The notes: a model not told the origin generated them from the letters alone. DNA of 64,000 nt from Pedobacter suwonensis (GCF_900111825.1 NZ_FOJM01000001.1:563277-627276), one strand, 5' to 3'; shown: positions 28,608-38,495, counted from the first letter of the stretch. Program-made: numbers and translations.

Positions 28608-30200
28608 ATGCGATACCTGTTCATCCTGCTGGCCCTTTGTCTGGCTACTTCCTGTGCTTTAAAACAAAAGCAATACCCAAACCCCGCTCCATCTTCTGAT
28701 GCTTTACCGCAGTTAAGGGAGCAGCAAATGCGCGCCGAGCACGATACGCTGGTTTCCTATATCAAACAGGTAAGTCCGGTTATCTGTTTTAACAAAGAAG
28801 TGAGGGGAATCGATTTCAGCCGGCACGCCGCCCGCTTAAGAAAACAGATCGGTCCAAAAACCACTATGGAAGCATATTTACATATCATCAAAAAGACACT
28901 TAATGCCGCACAAGACGGGCATACAAGCCAGCTGAATACGGTCCTGCTGGATATTGCAAAGAAATACTGGATCCCGGGCGGCCTTGTATCCTTTGATAGT
29001 GCATCCACTCAAAATATGTATAAGTACGTCAAATACCTCAAAGAAAGTTTTTATTCAAAGGCCGATCTTAACCTGATCTACACTTCAGGATCGTACTATA
29101 ATTTAATGCCGTTCAGCTACAAAGGTAAAGCCTACCCTGCCGGCATGAAACTGATTCGCTGCAACGGCAAAAATATCCATAAGTTTGTGGCCAACCTTAC
29201 CCAACTTTACGCTCCGTTGCGCTGGGATAGGGTAAATAACCGGGTTTATGACGAAAATTTCTACTGGCCGGCCGAAATCTATAAGCAGGATACTTTAAGA
29301 ATGACTTTTGTGGATCAGCAATGCAGGCGGCATCAGCTGAACATCCACAAAAACGACTCCGTAACCTACCGGGCCAAAAAGCTAAACCACTATGGTTATT
29401 TCAGCCAGACCGATACCGTGGTAACCCATTACTTTGAACAGGAAGGTATATTTTATGCCAAACTCCCGGCCATGCGTACGGAACTGGGCGATACGATTAA
29501 ACGGCGCATGGAGGCTATTTTTGCCCGGCACCACGTAAACAGCGTGGTCATCGATATCAGGGGCAACGGCGGCGGCTCAGACCAAACCTATAATGTCTTT
29601 TTAAAGAAACTGCTGAGCGATACCTTGAAGAAGGACGTTGTGGTCGGCCGGAACTTCAGTTCCGAAACCCGGAAAAAATATCACCTCAACCGCGATTCCG
29701 TCATCAACAGCAATAACAAAACCTTTAATCCCGGCGTACCTCAATTCAAATCGCAGGAAATGTATTTCATCAAACAATCTTTTAATTTTGTAACGCCAGA
29801 TCTTGCCAGGTTTCCCTTTAGCGGAAAGATTTATATCCTCCAGGATAAATTTATTTACTCTTCGGCCAGTAATCTTTCCAGTTTGGCGCAAAATACCAAA
29901 CAATTGATCAGCATTGGCGAAACACCAGATCTGTTGGGCGGACTGCAGGCCGATGTACTCATCAAAATGCTGCCCTACAGCAAATTTATTTTCAGGGTAG
30001 AACCACAGGTCGATTTTACCGGCATCAAAAAGCTTGAGGATGTTTTCCAGAACCATGTAGAATACCCTGTATCCTATCCCATTGAGAGCCTGTATCTAAG
30101 AACAATAAGCAAAGATATATTCGGGAAAAACTTTTTGTTAAAAAACGACCCTATGTTCAGAAAGGTACTGGAATTAGAACAAATTGCTTTAGCTAACTGA
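28608..30200 (+). CDS. S41 family peptidase lipoprotein
   Basis: About 530 residues. ATG 28608 places a lipoprotein signal (YLFILLALCLATSCALKQ) at the N-terminus; upstream TTG and ATG codons would mask it. The C-terminal protease domain shows VVIDIRGNGGGSDQTYNVFL and a later segment, LQDKFIYSSASNLSSLAQNT, holding the likely catalytic Ser. A PDZ-like region may lie near 170-220 (AGMKLIRCNGKNIHKFV). It probably works in the periplasm or at the cell surface. It shares the NGGGSD motif with the product of the gene at 21488. Confidence 0.83.
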   Translation: MRYLFILLALCLATSCALKQKQYPNPAPSSDALPQLREQQMRAEHDTLVSYIKQVSPVICFNKEVRGIDFSRHAARLRKQIGPKTTMEAYLHIIKKTLNAAQDGHTSQLNTVLLDIAKKYWIPGGLVSFDSASTQNMYKYVKYLKESFYSKADLNLIYTSGSYYNLMPFSYKGKAYPAGMKLIRCNGKNIHKFVANLTQLYAPLRWDRVNNRVYDENFYWPAEIYKQDTLRMTFVDQQCRRHQLNIHKNDSVTYRAKKLNHYGYFSQTDTVVTHYFEQEGIFYAKLPAMRTELGDTIKRRMEAIFARHHVNSVVIDIRGNGGGSDQTYNVFLKKLLSDTLKKDVVVGRNFSSETRKKYHLNRDSVINSNNKTFNPGVPQFKSQEMYFIKQSFNFVTPDLARFPFSGKIYILQDKFIYSSASNLSSLAQNTKQLISIGETPDLLGGLQADVLIKMLPYSKFIFRVEPQVDFTGIKKLEDVFQNHVEYPVSYPIESLYLRTISKDIFGKNFLLKNDPMFRKVLELEQIALAN

Positions 30201-30504
30201 TCGCTTTATAAATAATGGATTTTTAAACTGTTTATCAGCTATTTATAGATGATTTGAATAAAAACCGGATCCCAGATCATAAATCAGCTGATGAAGTAAA
30301 TTAAACCTCCTCAACCATCCGCTTGCCCTCACCCTCGTACGATGGCCCGGTTTTTATTTCCGGGCCGGCCTGAAAAAATTAAGCCTCATTCCATGTTGCC
30401 GGGGTATATCCTGATCGGGCTTTTTTTTAACCTTTTAAACCAGGGAGTCCAGTACAGGCCCTAACCGGTTTGCCCTGGCGAGATGGCCGCTAATCAACAG
30501 CTGT
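30201..30504. other. Gene-free interval with GC-rich hairpin (304 bp)
   Basis: GGCCCGG (30344-30350) and CCGGGCC (30360-30366) form a perfect stem with a 9-base AT loop, followed by GGCCTGAAAAAA. A T8 run near 30422 has no clear stem before it. The two flanking genes are convergent, so the hairpin may help termination. Confidence 0.4.
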
Positions 30505-31335
30505 TTAGTTTGCTGCTTTTCGGGAGCTTAGCCAAACGAGTCGATTTCGGGATTGATATTGATATACATTAGTCCACCAGCTTGCCCCACCCCTGCAGGC
30601 GGTAATAAACCGTTTATTTTTCTGATCTAAGGTCACATCACAAAATCCGGTACATTTAGCGCGCGGATCCTGAGGTTCAGCAAGTTGCTCAAAACGCTTT
30701 GATACCGGGTTGTACAAATAAATGGTAAAGGTACGGTATACCCCCATCCCGGCATCCGGAATGGAAAATGCCACATCGTCATAACCGTCAAAATTATAAT
30801 CGGCTATAGTTCCTTTACGTTGTGGGTCCGGACTGTCAAAACCGGGTAACCGTGCTGTTTTTGTAAGTTTATCCGGATAGCGGAACGTTAACCGGTCATC
30901 CATCCCTTTCGAAAAAGAAATGAGCGTGCCATGCAACAGGTAACCTGCTTTTTCCGCATCCGCTTCCGGGTTCTTCACCTGCTCCAGTTTAAATCGCTTC
31001 TGGTCTTTATTGCGTATGTACAATGCAGCTGAAACTTGATTGGACTGCTCACTTAACTGGTAGGTTCCGGTCACTTTTCCGTCCAATACTTCATCCCAAA
31101 CATAAGTAAGCTGTACTGCCGGGGCTTCTCCCTGTGTCTTCCGGCTTTTTAGCAGAAGGGGAATTACGCCCTGCTGCCCAAGGTATTTTACATAAGCGCC
31201 CTTTCCGCCCGTGCCATAATAAATGTTCATCAAAAAGGGCTTGGCTCCCGTGCCCGATTTAAGCAAAAAAGGCTGGGACTTAACACCAACGCTCATCAGG
31301 GCCAAAGCCATTATCAGTTTTAATGTTTTTATCAT
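30505..31335 (-). CDS. XAC2610-like secreted protein
   Basis: 276 residues with a signal peptide (IMALALMSVGVKSQ). The C-terminal third carries DYNFDGYDDVAFSIPDAGMG, a D-rich calcium-type loop as in FG-GAP/XAC2610-like proteins, followed by TFTIYLYNPVSKRFEQL. The N-terminal region is of mixed strand character and unassigned. Members of this group have no proven role. It is monocistronic. Confidence 0.6.
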   Translation of the reverse strand: MIKTLKLIMALALMSVGVKSQPFLLKSGTGAKPFLMNIYYGTGGKGAYVKYLGQQGVIPLLLKSRKTQGEAPAVQLTYVWDEVLDGKVTGTYQLSEQSNQVSAALYIRNKDQKRFKLEQVKNPEADAEKAGYLLHGTLISFSKGMDDRLTFRYPDKLTKTARLPGFDSPDPQRKGTIADYNFDGYDDVAFSIPDAGMGVYRTFTIYLYNPVSKRFEQLAEPQDPRAKCTGFCDVTLDQKNKRFITACRGGASWWTNVYQYQSRNRLVWLSSRKAAN

Positions 31336-31798
31336 GTTAGCCTTATATTATTTATATCAAAAGATTAAAAAGATTGATTACCGCTAATGCTCCAAAAACA
31401 GCATCATGTATATTACTTGATTCAGATTTTACCGCTGTTTGATGTAGTCTTTTTGCCGAAGGTAAAAATAGCCGTCAGGCCTATTGCTCTTTTCTCTATT
31501 CTCCAAGCCAGGTATTCAGTCCTTCCGCATGCCCGGTTCTTCCCTGCTGATCCGCACACCATCTTTTGCAAAACTATAATTAACTATGTACTTTTAGCGC
31601 CTGTATACATTGGTGTGGTTTTCAGCTTCCTTCCAGGAGATATGGATAGGCCCAACTATACACAAAAAGCGGCAATATAAGCTCAAGGTTAACCTTTTTC
31701 ATTTAGTTTATCCTGTCAATACATTTTCGTACAATTTATTTTTTCTGCTTTAAGCCATACACTGAAAATGCAACTTTGGCAAGCGCCAAACAAATTAC
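31336..31798. other. Gene-free interval (463 bp)
   Basis: A 97-codon plus-strand frame at 31387-31680 lacks protein-like composition and matches no family, so it was not called. The rest is the upstream region of the XAC2610-like gene and the downstream side of the DUF421 gene. Confidence 0.35.
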
Positions 31799-32491
31799 CT
31801 ATTTCACACGCTTATCGCTAATGGCGGCCACCCACTCTTCTTTTTGGCAGCGGCTGCAAGCCTCCTGTTGTGTTAACCGCAACACTTCAGCGCAGTGGGT
31901 GCAGGCATAAAGTCCGGTCGCTGTTATTTTATTGGTTTTCTTTTGGTATACCTTGGGGTAGATGGGCAGGCCTGGTTTCACATCCTCATCTTCAAAAAAA
32001 AGAAAACTCACCTGACCATTGGTTTCAAGCACTGCCGTCCTCACCTGGCCAACATGTTCAATGCCCTGTACCCGCATTTCTGCAAAAAATTCATCCTGTG
32101 CAAAATTGGCATCTCCCTGCTCATTCATGGTAAACCTGCCATTTTCAATAATATACATCGGTACGCCCTCCAGTATATTTTCCACTTTCTGGTATTTGGC
32201 AGCAAAAAAGGTAATGACCCTGTAAACCAGTAAAATCACCAGAAATACCAGCACAGATGGTAAAATGGCCGATTCGCCGCTCAACATTGGGTCGCCGGCA
32301 GCGCTACCCAATGCAATAATAATGGCCACCTCAAAAATGCTGAGCTGACGCACGCCTTTTTTACCTGTAGATCTCAGGAAGATCAGCACCAGGGCAAACA
32401 TAATCACCGTACGCATGCCAATTTCCAGCGCAATGCCAAAATCAAGATCTTTAAGAAATATGTTTTTCCAGTTAAAGGATTCTACCATCAT
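31799..32491 (-). CDS. DUF421 (YetF-like) membrane protein with C-terminal zinc ribbon
   Basis: About 230 residues. Three N-terminal membrane helices surround the family core RSTGKKGVRQLSIFEVAI and LGSAAGDPMLSGESAILPS, then comes the cytoplasmic YetF domain (about 100-175). The unusual part is the last 40 residues, which hold CTHC and, after 13 residues, CSRC, a typical Cys4 zinc ribbon. DUF421 proteins are associated with envelope or spore phenotypes without a known reaction. ATG 32491 was preferred to TTG 32494. Confidence 0.85.
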   Translation of the reverse strand: MMVESFNWKNIFLKDLDFGIALEIGMRTVIMFALVLIFLRSTGKKGVRQLSIFEVAIIIALGSAAGDPMLSGESAILPSVLVFLVILLVYRVITFFAAKYQKVENILEGVPMYIIENGRFTMNEQGDANFAQDEFFAEMRVQGIEHVGQVRTAVLETNGQVSFLFFEDEDVKPGLPIYPKVYQKKTNKITATGLYACTHCAEVLRLTQQEACSRCQKEEWVAAISDKRVK

Positions 32492-32573
32492 CAATTAATA
32501 CAAACACCCAAAACTTTAATTTTATAAAAATAGTAACCGGCTAAAGCGGTTTGCTTAGTAACTTACCTGTTGT

Positions 32574-32933
32574 TTAATGCCAGCCAGCAGATATATCGCA
32601 GAAAGTATAGCTATTTTTTGGTTCCAAAATTACCTTCCGTTTCTTATCCGGGCACATAATTAAATGTGGCAAAACAGTTCCCATTTCGGGTACGCACCGT
32701 TCCTTTAAAAGCGTAGGACAGTTACCTGCAGATTTCCAAAAGCGCGCTGCCGACTGTGCAAAAAGCAATAAATCCGTGCCGTCCCGTACAATAAATGTCA
32801 TATCCCGGTCGCCTTCATTGCACGCAGGGATGCTTTCCAGAAAATGATGCCGGTAATAGTGGTTATCCGGTGCCCATGTTTGTTCAGGGTATGGGGTATG
32901 AGTGGTAAGGGCCATTAAGCTAAATTTATTCAT
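32574..32933 (-). CDS. Hypothetical protein
   Basis: About 119 residues from ATG 32933; a longer frame to 32993 begins without good support. It has no signal peptide or membrane helix and contains five cysteines and several histidines (HYYRHHFLESIPACNEGD). The length and composition are plausible for a small soluble protein, but no family is recognised. Confidence 0.45.
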   Translation of the reverse strand: MNKFSLMALTTHTPYPEQTWAPDNHYYRHHFLESIPACNEGDRDMTFIVRDGTDLLLFAQSAARFWKSAGNCPTLLKERCVPEMGTVLPHLIMCPDKKRKVILEPKNSYTFCDISAGWH

Positions 32934-33151
32934 AACTGCATTGTTATGCTGTTTGCTAACTTTAACATCCAAACGGCACAAAAAGTTTATCAAACGGCAT
33001 CAGGCTTTTCATTTAAACAAACAATCCTGTACACCTTTTTGTTCAGCTGTTGTTTTAAGGCCAAACCATCGCCCGTTTACATTTACAACTAAAAAAAAGT
33101 AAAATGCATTGATGCCTGAGGGTGTTACCTTTATTCATTACCCGATCATAC

Positions 33152-33643
33152 ATGAGCAATCCCTTAATTGTAACCCTAAAAATGGATGAAAAAAGCCAGG
33201 CATTTTTTGATGGCAAACGCAGGGCTTATTTTCCGCCGGAACGGAATTTTCTAAATGCACACCTGATGGTATTTCACCATCTGCCCAACACCGAAGAAAC
33301 CAGATCCTTTCTTAAAGCCTTCCGGTTCCCCCGTTTCGTAGCCAAAGCAACGGGGCTGATGAAACTGGGGCGCGGGGTGGCCTACCAGGTGGAGTGTGCT
33401 GAAATAAAACAGTTGCACCAGCTACTTGCCAAACACTTTTACGCAGTGCTCAGCGCTCAGGACAGGCAGGGTTACCGGCCACATGTTACCATCCAGAACA
33501 AGGTAAGCCCTGAAACGGCCAGGCTCCTCTTTGATGCGCTGAACAGCAATTTCGAAAGTTTTAACGTGGGCATTGAGGCCATTCAGGTTTTTTCTTACCT
33601 GGGCGGGCCCTGGCAACATGAATTTGATGTGGATTTAATATAG
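33152..33643 (+). CDS. 2'-5' RNA ligase / cyclic phosphodiesterase family protein
   Basis: About 163 residues of the 2H phosphoesterase superfamily. The second catalytic motif is intact (RPHVTIQNK, an HxT), while the first reads HLMVFHHLP, with Met where Thr is expected. Such enzymes (LigT/ThpR) open 2',3'-cyclic phosphates or join 2'-5' RNA ends. Because the first HxT is altered, activity may be reduced or changed. ATG 33152 was preferred to GTG 33122. It converges on alkB. Confidence 0.78.
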   Translation: MSNPLIVTLKMDEKSQAFFDGKRRAYFPPERNFLNAHLMVFHHLPNTEETRSFLKAFRFPRFVAKATGLMKLGRGVAYQVECAEIKQLHQLLAKHFYAVLSAQDRQGYRPHVTIQNKVSPETARLLFDALNSNFESFNVGIEAIQVFSYLGGPWQHEFDVDLI

Positions 33644-33727
33644 TTTAATGCTCCTGAGGGCCATCAAAAAATTCATTGCCTTATCCAATGTTCAGCCAAA
33701 GCAGTTGCGGGTAGGTATAGGGTAAAT

Positions 33728-34363
33728 CTAGCCTCCGGCAATCGTCACCTTAAATTTTTCGCGCAGGATAGCGGCCACCCTGCCCTCCGGGTTGATCTTT
33801 TGCACCTTTGATGGCTTTACCTTGCGGTAGGTAATGGATAGCCTTCGCCCCCGGTGTCTGATCACGCCATTTATCAGGTCTTTTTTTCTTGGCGGAATGC
33901 CATGGTTCCATTTTTTACGGGCATCATCCTGCATGATGTACAGCGATCTTGCTGGTATTTCGATATCAACCACCTCCCCGTCTTTTACCTTGGTAAAGCG
34001 CATAATGCAGCCGCTTGCCAGGTTGAGGCCACAGATCTGGTTTTCATAATAATTGCGGTCTTTATGGGGTCTGATGCCTTCACCCGGCTGGTATTCGTTA
34101 ATGATCACCTGATCTGGAGCATGCTCCAGATTTTTTTCGGTCAATATTTTCCGCGCAACTTCGCTAATGGCGGGCGGGATGGGCAGCGGAATGCCAATAA
34201 GCGCGTAGGGTGCTTCCAGCTCATTGCGGAAACCATAGTACTGCAGCCGCCTGGCGTAATCCACCATCCAGGGTTGCGCATCTATTTCAGCTATTAGTTG
34301 TTGTTCCAGCGCTTCGCTGATAAAATCAGGATAGATCAAAAATCCGGGTACCGGTGTTTCCAT
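33728..34363 (-). CDS. AlkB-like alpha-ketoglutarate-dependent dioxygenase
   Basis: 211 residues. Iron ligands are His and Asp of RPHKDRNYY and the later His of KWNHGIPPR; the 2-oxoglutarate contacts are the Arg residues of GRRLSITYRKVK. The substrate-binding lid near residue 45 (YYGFRNELE) is present. AlkB proteins remove methyl lesions such as 1-methyladenine from nucleic acids. The close ends of alkB and the 2H phosphoesterase gene (84 bp) are convergent, so no shared operon is implied. Confidence 0.88.
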   Translation of the reverse strand: METPVPGFLIYPDFISEALEQQLIAEIDAQPWMVDYARRLQYYGFRNELEAPYALIGIPLPIPPAISEVARKILTEKNLEHAPDQVIINEYQPGEGIRPHKDRNYYENQICGLNLASGCIMRFTKVKDGEVVDIEIPARSLYIMQDDARKKWNHGIPPRKKDLINGVIRHRGRRLSITYRKVKPSKVQKINPEGRVAAILREKFKVTIAGG

Positions 34364-34509
34364 GTTTCTACAACAGTAAAAACAAGCCGGTGGTTTTAAC
34401 CGGTCGGGATGGTTTTCACTCCTTTTCCATTAAAAACGAAAAACGCCTGTCCATTTCACGACAAACGTTTTCCTGGTACTGATCAGGCTAAAAACCCTAA
34501 AATCCATTT

Positions 34510-34743
34510 TTAACCGGCATTCTGGTACACCACTTCGAAACTGCCGTACATGGCCATTTCTGCGCTGTGCGCAACTGAAAGTTTTAGCTTCAGCTTTTCA
34601 ATCACTTCATTGGCATACACAATGCTTTTGTTCAGATCTTTTATTCCGCGAACCTCTATACCCCTGGCCAGGCGTTTAAATTTGGATGGTTCAAATTTTT
34701 CAATGAATTTTTCAATATCAGATATTTGTGTCATTTTACTCAT
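34510..34743 (-). CDS. Hypothetical small protein
   Basis: 77 residues, basic in the middle and mostly helical (DIEKFIEKFEPSKFKRLARG, then NKSIVYANEVIEKLKLKLS). No membrane helix or signal is seen. The ATG at 34743 has a second in-frame ATG three codons later. It is not recognised. Confidence 0.5.
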   Translation of the reverse strand: MSKMTQISDIEKFIEKFEPSKFKRLARGIEVRGIKDLNKSIVYANEVIEKLKLKLSVAHSAEMAMYGSFEVVYQNAG

Positions 34744-34906
34744 AGTATGATGATTTTACCATAGCAAACCCTGGCAGTGAGGTTTTGTTTGCCTGCTGCA
34801 CGGCATAAAGTATTAACAAATCATCAGGCAAAAAGCCATTAAACTGGCAATCAGTTTATTAAATCCAAAGAATCGTTAATAAGTTTCAAATTTTAAAAAT
34901 AGAAAC

Positions 34907-35371
34907 TTAAGGTTGCTTCACCGGTTTCAAAACACAATGTTCAGGTGCGTAGTATACGCTTTTGGTTGGATGGGTCACTTTCCACTGTAAACGCTGCCCC
35001 GGCAAAAAAGAAAGTTCAAAACTTCCTTTGTCTTTTGGCATACCAAAAAAGCTGTAAAATCTCCCGATCAGTTTTCCTTTTTGGATCGTTCCCTGCAGAT
35101 TATAGACTACATCGGGTTCGCAATCCGTTTTCCCCCCACTTTGGGTAATGGCGCAGTATTGTCCTTTTACCCGGTTCTCCTCCTGGTGTAAAGTCAGCGT
35201 AAACTGCGATTCGGGCACCCCCTGCTCATCCATCACAACATATTTCCAGGTCCCTTCAAAACGGGGCGGCGCCGTTGCAGCTGTTACAGGCTTAACAGTC
35301 TGATCAACAAGGTTTAAAGGATTAGTAACTGTACTAAAGGCGAAGAAGAGGTTTAAGAAAAGAGTAACCAT
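34907..35371 (-). CDS. Hypothetical secreted protein
   Basis: 154 residues with a signal peptide (LFLNLFFAFSTVTNP). The mature part, FEGTWKYVVMDEQGVPESQF and further strands ending YYAPEHCVLKPV, looks like a small beta-barrel such as a lipocalin or DUF2147-like fold. Two or three cysteines may form a disulfide. Function unknown. Confidence 0.55.
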   Translation of the reverse strand: MVTLFLNLFFAFSTVTNPLNLVDQTVKPVTAATAPPRFEGTWKYVVMDEQGVPESQFTLTLHQEENRVKGQYCAITQSGGKTDCEPDVVYNLQGTIQKGKLIGRFYSFFGMPKDKGSFELSFLPGQRLQWKVTHPTKSVYYAPEHCVLKPVKQP

Positions 35372-35857
35372 AAATGCGTGCTAAAAATATAAAGTTTTGC
35401 TTTGCCATGCGATGGAAACGGCAAGCCCCTCGCTGATGCTGCAGTACATGCTGTTGCCTATCCGTAACCACCTCATTGTTATGCGATCTACCGCTTAACA
35501 TCCCAATAGCAGAAAAGTTTTGGCAATCCTGTACAGCCATGAGGGCAGCGGTTTAGCTGCATGGACGGCCAGTGCTAAAGTCGCATTCATTTAAGGAATA
35601 AATCGCAGAGCGGAGTCACCCCGGACATAGTAGAAAGACTTTTTCCTGAAATTTACCAGGTAAGGCTCAATAAGATGTTAATGAGCAGGTTGTGCAAAAT
35701 TATTCAACAGATTTAGTCCACTTACAGATCCTTTTAAAAAAGCTTTACTTTAATAAACCTCTATAGGTTTTTCCAATGGGAAGCTCTTTGCAACTTCTTA
35801 GCTGAACTGCCTGGGTGCTGATCGCAGCTATATCTTTCTTTAATACGATATTTGATT
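35372..35857. other. Gene-free interval (486 bp)
   Basis: No coding frame with recognisable content and no clear hairpin was found. It holds the upstream side of the secreted-protein gene and the downstream side of the AraC gene. Confidence 0.35.
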
Positions 35858-36769
35858 TCAATTAAAAGCCTGCCTGAATTCCAGAGGCGTCCGGCCGGTT
35901 TTGCTTTTGAACAGTCTGGTGAAGGACTGCGGATATTCGAATCCCATCCGGTAGGCGATTTCCGAGACCGAAAGATCAGTGGTGGACAAAATCTCTTTTG
36001 CCGTTTCGATAAAACGGAGGTGAATGTGCTGCTGGGTATTAAGGCCTGTTAAGGAACGAAGCATATCACTCAGGTAACCGGCCGAGACGTTTAACCGGTC
36101 GGCTACGTGCTGTACGGAAGGCAAACCGTTCTCCAACTGCGCTTCATCCCGGAAATAAAAATCCAGCACCTTCTCAAACTTTCCGATCAGGTGGTCATTC
36201 GCTGCCTTATCCGTCATAAACTGCCGCTTGTAATAGCGGCTGCTGTAATTGAGGAGCAGTTCGATCTGCGAGATCACCACCTCCTGGCTGAAATCATCGG
36301 TCCTTGCCTGAAGTTCCTCATCAATAATATCGAAGACCGAAAACAGGGTTCTTTTTTCTTTTTCCGAAACGTGCAGCGCTTCATCTGCCGCGTAAGAGAA
36401 AAACCCGTACTGCCTGATTTTCTTTGCCAGAGGATAGGAAAGGAAAAAATCGGGATGGAGTAAAATAAGGCATCCTTTTCCTTTATTGGCAACAGGTTTT
36501 TCAAAGCGCTGGCCGGGAGCGGTGAACACCAGTCCGCCCTCGCCAAAATCGTAATGGTGCTGGCCGTACCTGGCCCTTCCCATCGTATCCTTGTAGGCGA
36601 TTTTATAAAAATCCAGCACCAGGTAATCCGGTAAGGCCTCATCGGGCAAGCTCATGTCTTCCAGCCGGATAAAACTCACCAGCGGATGTTCGGGCTTCGG
36701 TAACCCGAACATTTTATGGAACTCGGACAGTGAACGGAAGTTATGCAGGTTGTGGGTTTTGTTTTTCAT
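35858..36769 (-). CDS. AraC-family transcriptional regulator
   Basis: 303 residues. The N-terminal cupin-like effector domain (about 25-165) includes YGQHHYDFGEGGLVFTAPGQ; the C-terminal AraC domain (about 200-303) has ADRLNVSAGYLSDMLRSLTG and FEYPQSFTRLFKSKTGRTPL. It lies 74 bp downstream of the SDR gene on the same strand, at the end of an NmrA-SDR-AraC run, so it is likely co-transcribed and may respond to a substrate of those enzymes. Confidence 0.87.
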   Translation of the reverse strand: MKNKTHNLHNFRSLSEFHKMFGLPKPEHPLVSFIRLEDMSLPDEALPDYLVLDFYKIAYKDTMGRARYGQHHYDFGEGGLVFTAPGQRFEKPVANKGKGCLILLHPDFFLSYPLAKKIRQYGFFSYAADEALHVSEKEKRTLFSVFDIIDEELQARTDDFSQEVVISQIELLLNYSSRYYKRQFMTDKAANDHLIGKFEKVLDFYFRDEAQLENGLPSVQHVADRLNVSAGYLSDMLRSLTGLNTQQHIHLRFIETAKEILSTTDLSVSEIAYRMGFEYPQSFTRLFKSKTGRTPLEFRQAFN

Positions 36770-36843
36770 CTTTTAAAATTTAAAACCCGCAGCCGGAAGA
36801 TGATTTCATTTCTGGGGTTGGTGTCTCAAAAATAGCGAATTAA

Positions 36844-37581
36844 TTACCAGGGGGTCTCTCCGTTTTCAGGATTATATTCTTCACTAATGAATTTTCCGGA
36901 AGGCCCCTCCGCTCCGATCATGGCGTATCGGGCAATCCGTTTACCTCCCTGCGCTGCCGTTCCGGTACCGCGGTGGTTATTGAAATCCGTTGCCACGAAG
37001 CCCGGGCAAACGGCATTTACCCTGAAGGCGGTATCCCTGAGCTCATAGGCCAGGTTGATGGTATACATGTTCATGGCTGCCTTTGAAGCGGTATAAACAG
37101 CTGCCTTGTGGCTGTAATACATCCAGTCCGGATCAGAATGCAGTGTGAGGGAACAGCCGCTGGAGGAAACATTCACAATTCTGGGTGCCGCTGATTTCCG
37201 GAGAAGGTCCATAAATGCCTGGGTTGCCCTGATCACGCCGTACAGATTGGTATCCATCACCTTATCGAAAGCTTCAACCGGTGCTTCCAGGGCAGCCTGC
37301 GGCATCCCGCCGTTAATGCCCGCATTGTTGATGAGCACATCCAGAACCTCCGTTTGCTTTCCGATCTCTGCTCTTGCTTCTTCCACCGAATTCAGGTCGG
37401 TGACATCCAACTGCACCGCTTTTATATTTTCAAAGCCCTCTTTCTGAAACTGCCGTACCGCCGATTCCCCGTTTTCCATATTCCGGCTTCCGATGAAGAC
37501 AAAATAACCGTTCTCTAAAAGCTGTCTGGCGGTTTCAAGTCCTACACCTTTGTTGGCGCCTGTAATCAATGCTCTTTTCAT
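36844..37581 (-). CDS. Short-chain dehydrogenase/reductase
   Basis: 245 residues of classical SDR type. Cofactor motif TGANKGVGLETA is at about 6-17, NNAG occurs in LINNAGING, the catalytic Ser is in VNVSSSGCS, and the catalytic pair is YTASKAAM. The substrate is unknown; the carbonyl-reductase-like sequence suggests NADPH use. ATG 37581 was preferred to TTG 37587. The stop of the upstream NmrA gene is 11 bp away, so the two are co-transcribed. Confidence 0.88.
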   Translation of the reverse strand: MKRALITGANKGVGLETARQLLENGYFVFIGSRNMENGESAVRQFQKEGFENIKAVQLDVTDLNSVEEARAEIGKQTEVLDVLINNAGINGGMPQAALEAPVEAFDKVMDTNLYGVIRATQAFMDLLRKSAAPRIVNVSSSGCSLTLHSDPDWMYYSHKAAVYTASKAAMNMYTINLAYELRDTAFRVNAVCPGFVATDFNNHRGTGTAAQGGKRIARYAMIGAEGPSGKFISEEYNPENGETPW

Positions 37582-37592
37582 AACCAATTATT

Positions 37593-38495
37593 TTATTTTT
37601 TGTTAAATACCCCGGCGAATTCCTTGGCGAAATCCTTTAATTTCACCTGTCCGAATTCCGGCTGGTGTGCATAAAAATCTTCATATAAGCTGCCGTCTCC
37701 CTGGGCCTGCTGCATAGCCACCAGCCCTTTGGCAATCCATTCGTTAATGCCGGCAGAAAGCATCTGATCCAGCAATTGTTCAGCGGGGATGATTTCCCAC
37801 TTCAAATCCCTGCCAATGGATTGTCCCAGTGCGGCGGCAATTTCATCAGGATACACCTCATCGCTGGCAATATAGTGGACCGTTCTTCCGCGGAAGGGCT
37901 TTTCCATCTCGTCTGCAATCGTGGCTGCGATATCATAGGGCGAAACCCACGGTTCCTTTCGTCCGCCGCCGTAGCTTTGAATGATTTTCCCCTGCAACTG
38001 TATCGTCGGCAGCCAACGGTAGATGTTGCTGAAGAATCCGACCGGACGCATGAACTTGATGAAAACCGCTTCCGGAAGCGTCTGTAAAATCTGCTCCACA
38101 TGGTGATGAACCAGGAGGCTGCCGGTTCCGGCCGCCGAATGCGCCCCAATACTGCTTAAATGGATGACTTTTTTAATTCCTGAATCCTGAACGACCTTAA
38201 CGTACTGATGGGCAATTTTCTTAAATTCTGCCAAAAAATCGATCTCCTGATCGAAAATGCTTCCGATGCCTTCCCAGGCTTCCATCAGATAGACCGCATC
38301 GGCCCCTTTGAATGTCTCCGTTAAAAATTCCGCATCCTGAATGCTTCCGATGGCTGCACTGGCACCCAATTTCTTAATTTCAGCAGTTCTTTCTTCTTTG
38401 CTGCTGATTACCGTAACCTGGTGTCCGGCAGTTACCAGTAATGTAGTGAGTGGTTTTCCGATGTTCCCTAAAGAACCTGTTAATACGATTTTCAT
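37593..38495 (-). CDS. NmrA-like NAD(P)-binding protein
   Basis: About 300 residues. The N-terminal Rossmann motif is TGSLGNIGKPL and the later VIHLSSIGAHS segment places it with NmrA/atypical SDR proteins such as QorB-like quinone reductases or NAD(P)-sensing regulators. ATG 38495 begins directly at the Rossmann strand (MKIVLTGS). First gene of the NmrA-SDR-AraC operon. Exact activity is not deducible. Confidence 0.85.
   Translation of the reverse strand: MKIVLTGSLGNIGKPLTTLLVTAGHQVTVISSKEERTAEIKKLGASAAIGSIQDAEFLTETFKGADAVYLMEAWEGIGSIFDQEIDFLAEFKKIAHQYVKVVQDSGIKKVIHLSSIGAHSAAGTGSLLVHHHVEQILQTLPEAVFIKFMRPVGFFSNIYRWLPTIQLQGKIIQSYGGGRKEPWVSPYDIAATIADEMEKPFRGRTVHYIASDEVYPDEIAAALGQSIGRDLKWEIIPAEQLLDQMLSAGINEWIAKGLVAMQQAQGDGSLYEDFYAHQPEFGQVKLKDFAKEFAGVFNKK

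Noticed and set aside
31387..31680. 97-codon plus-strand frame
   Set aside because: No signal, domain or plausible start context, and erratic composition.
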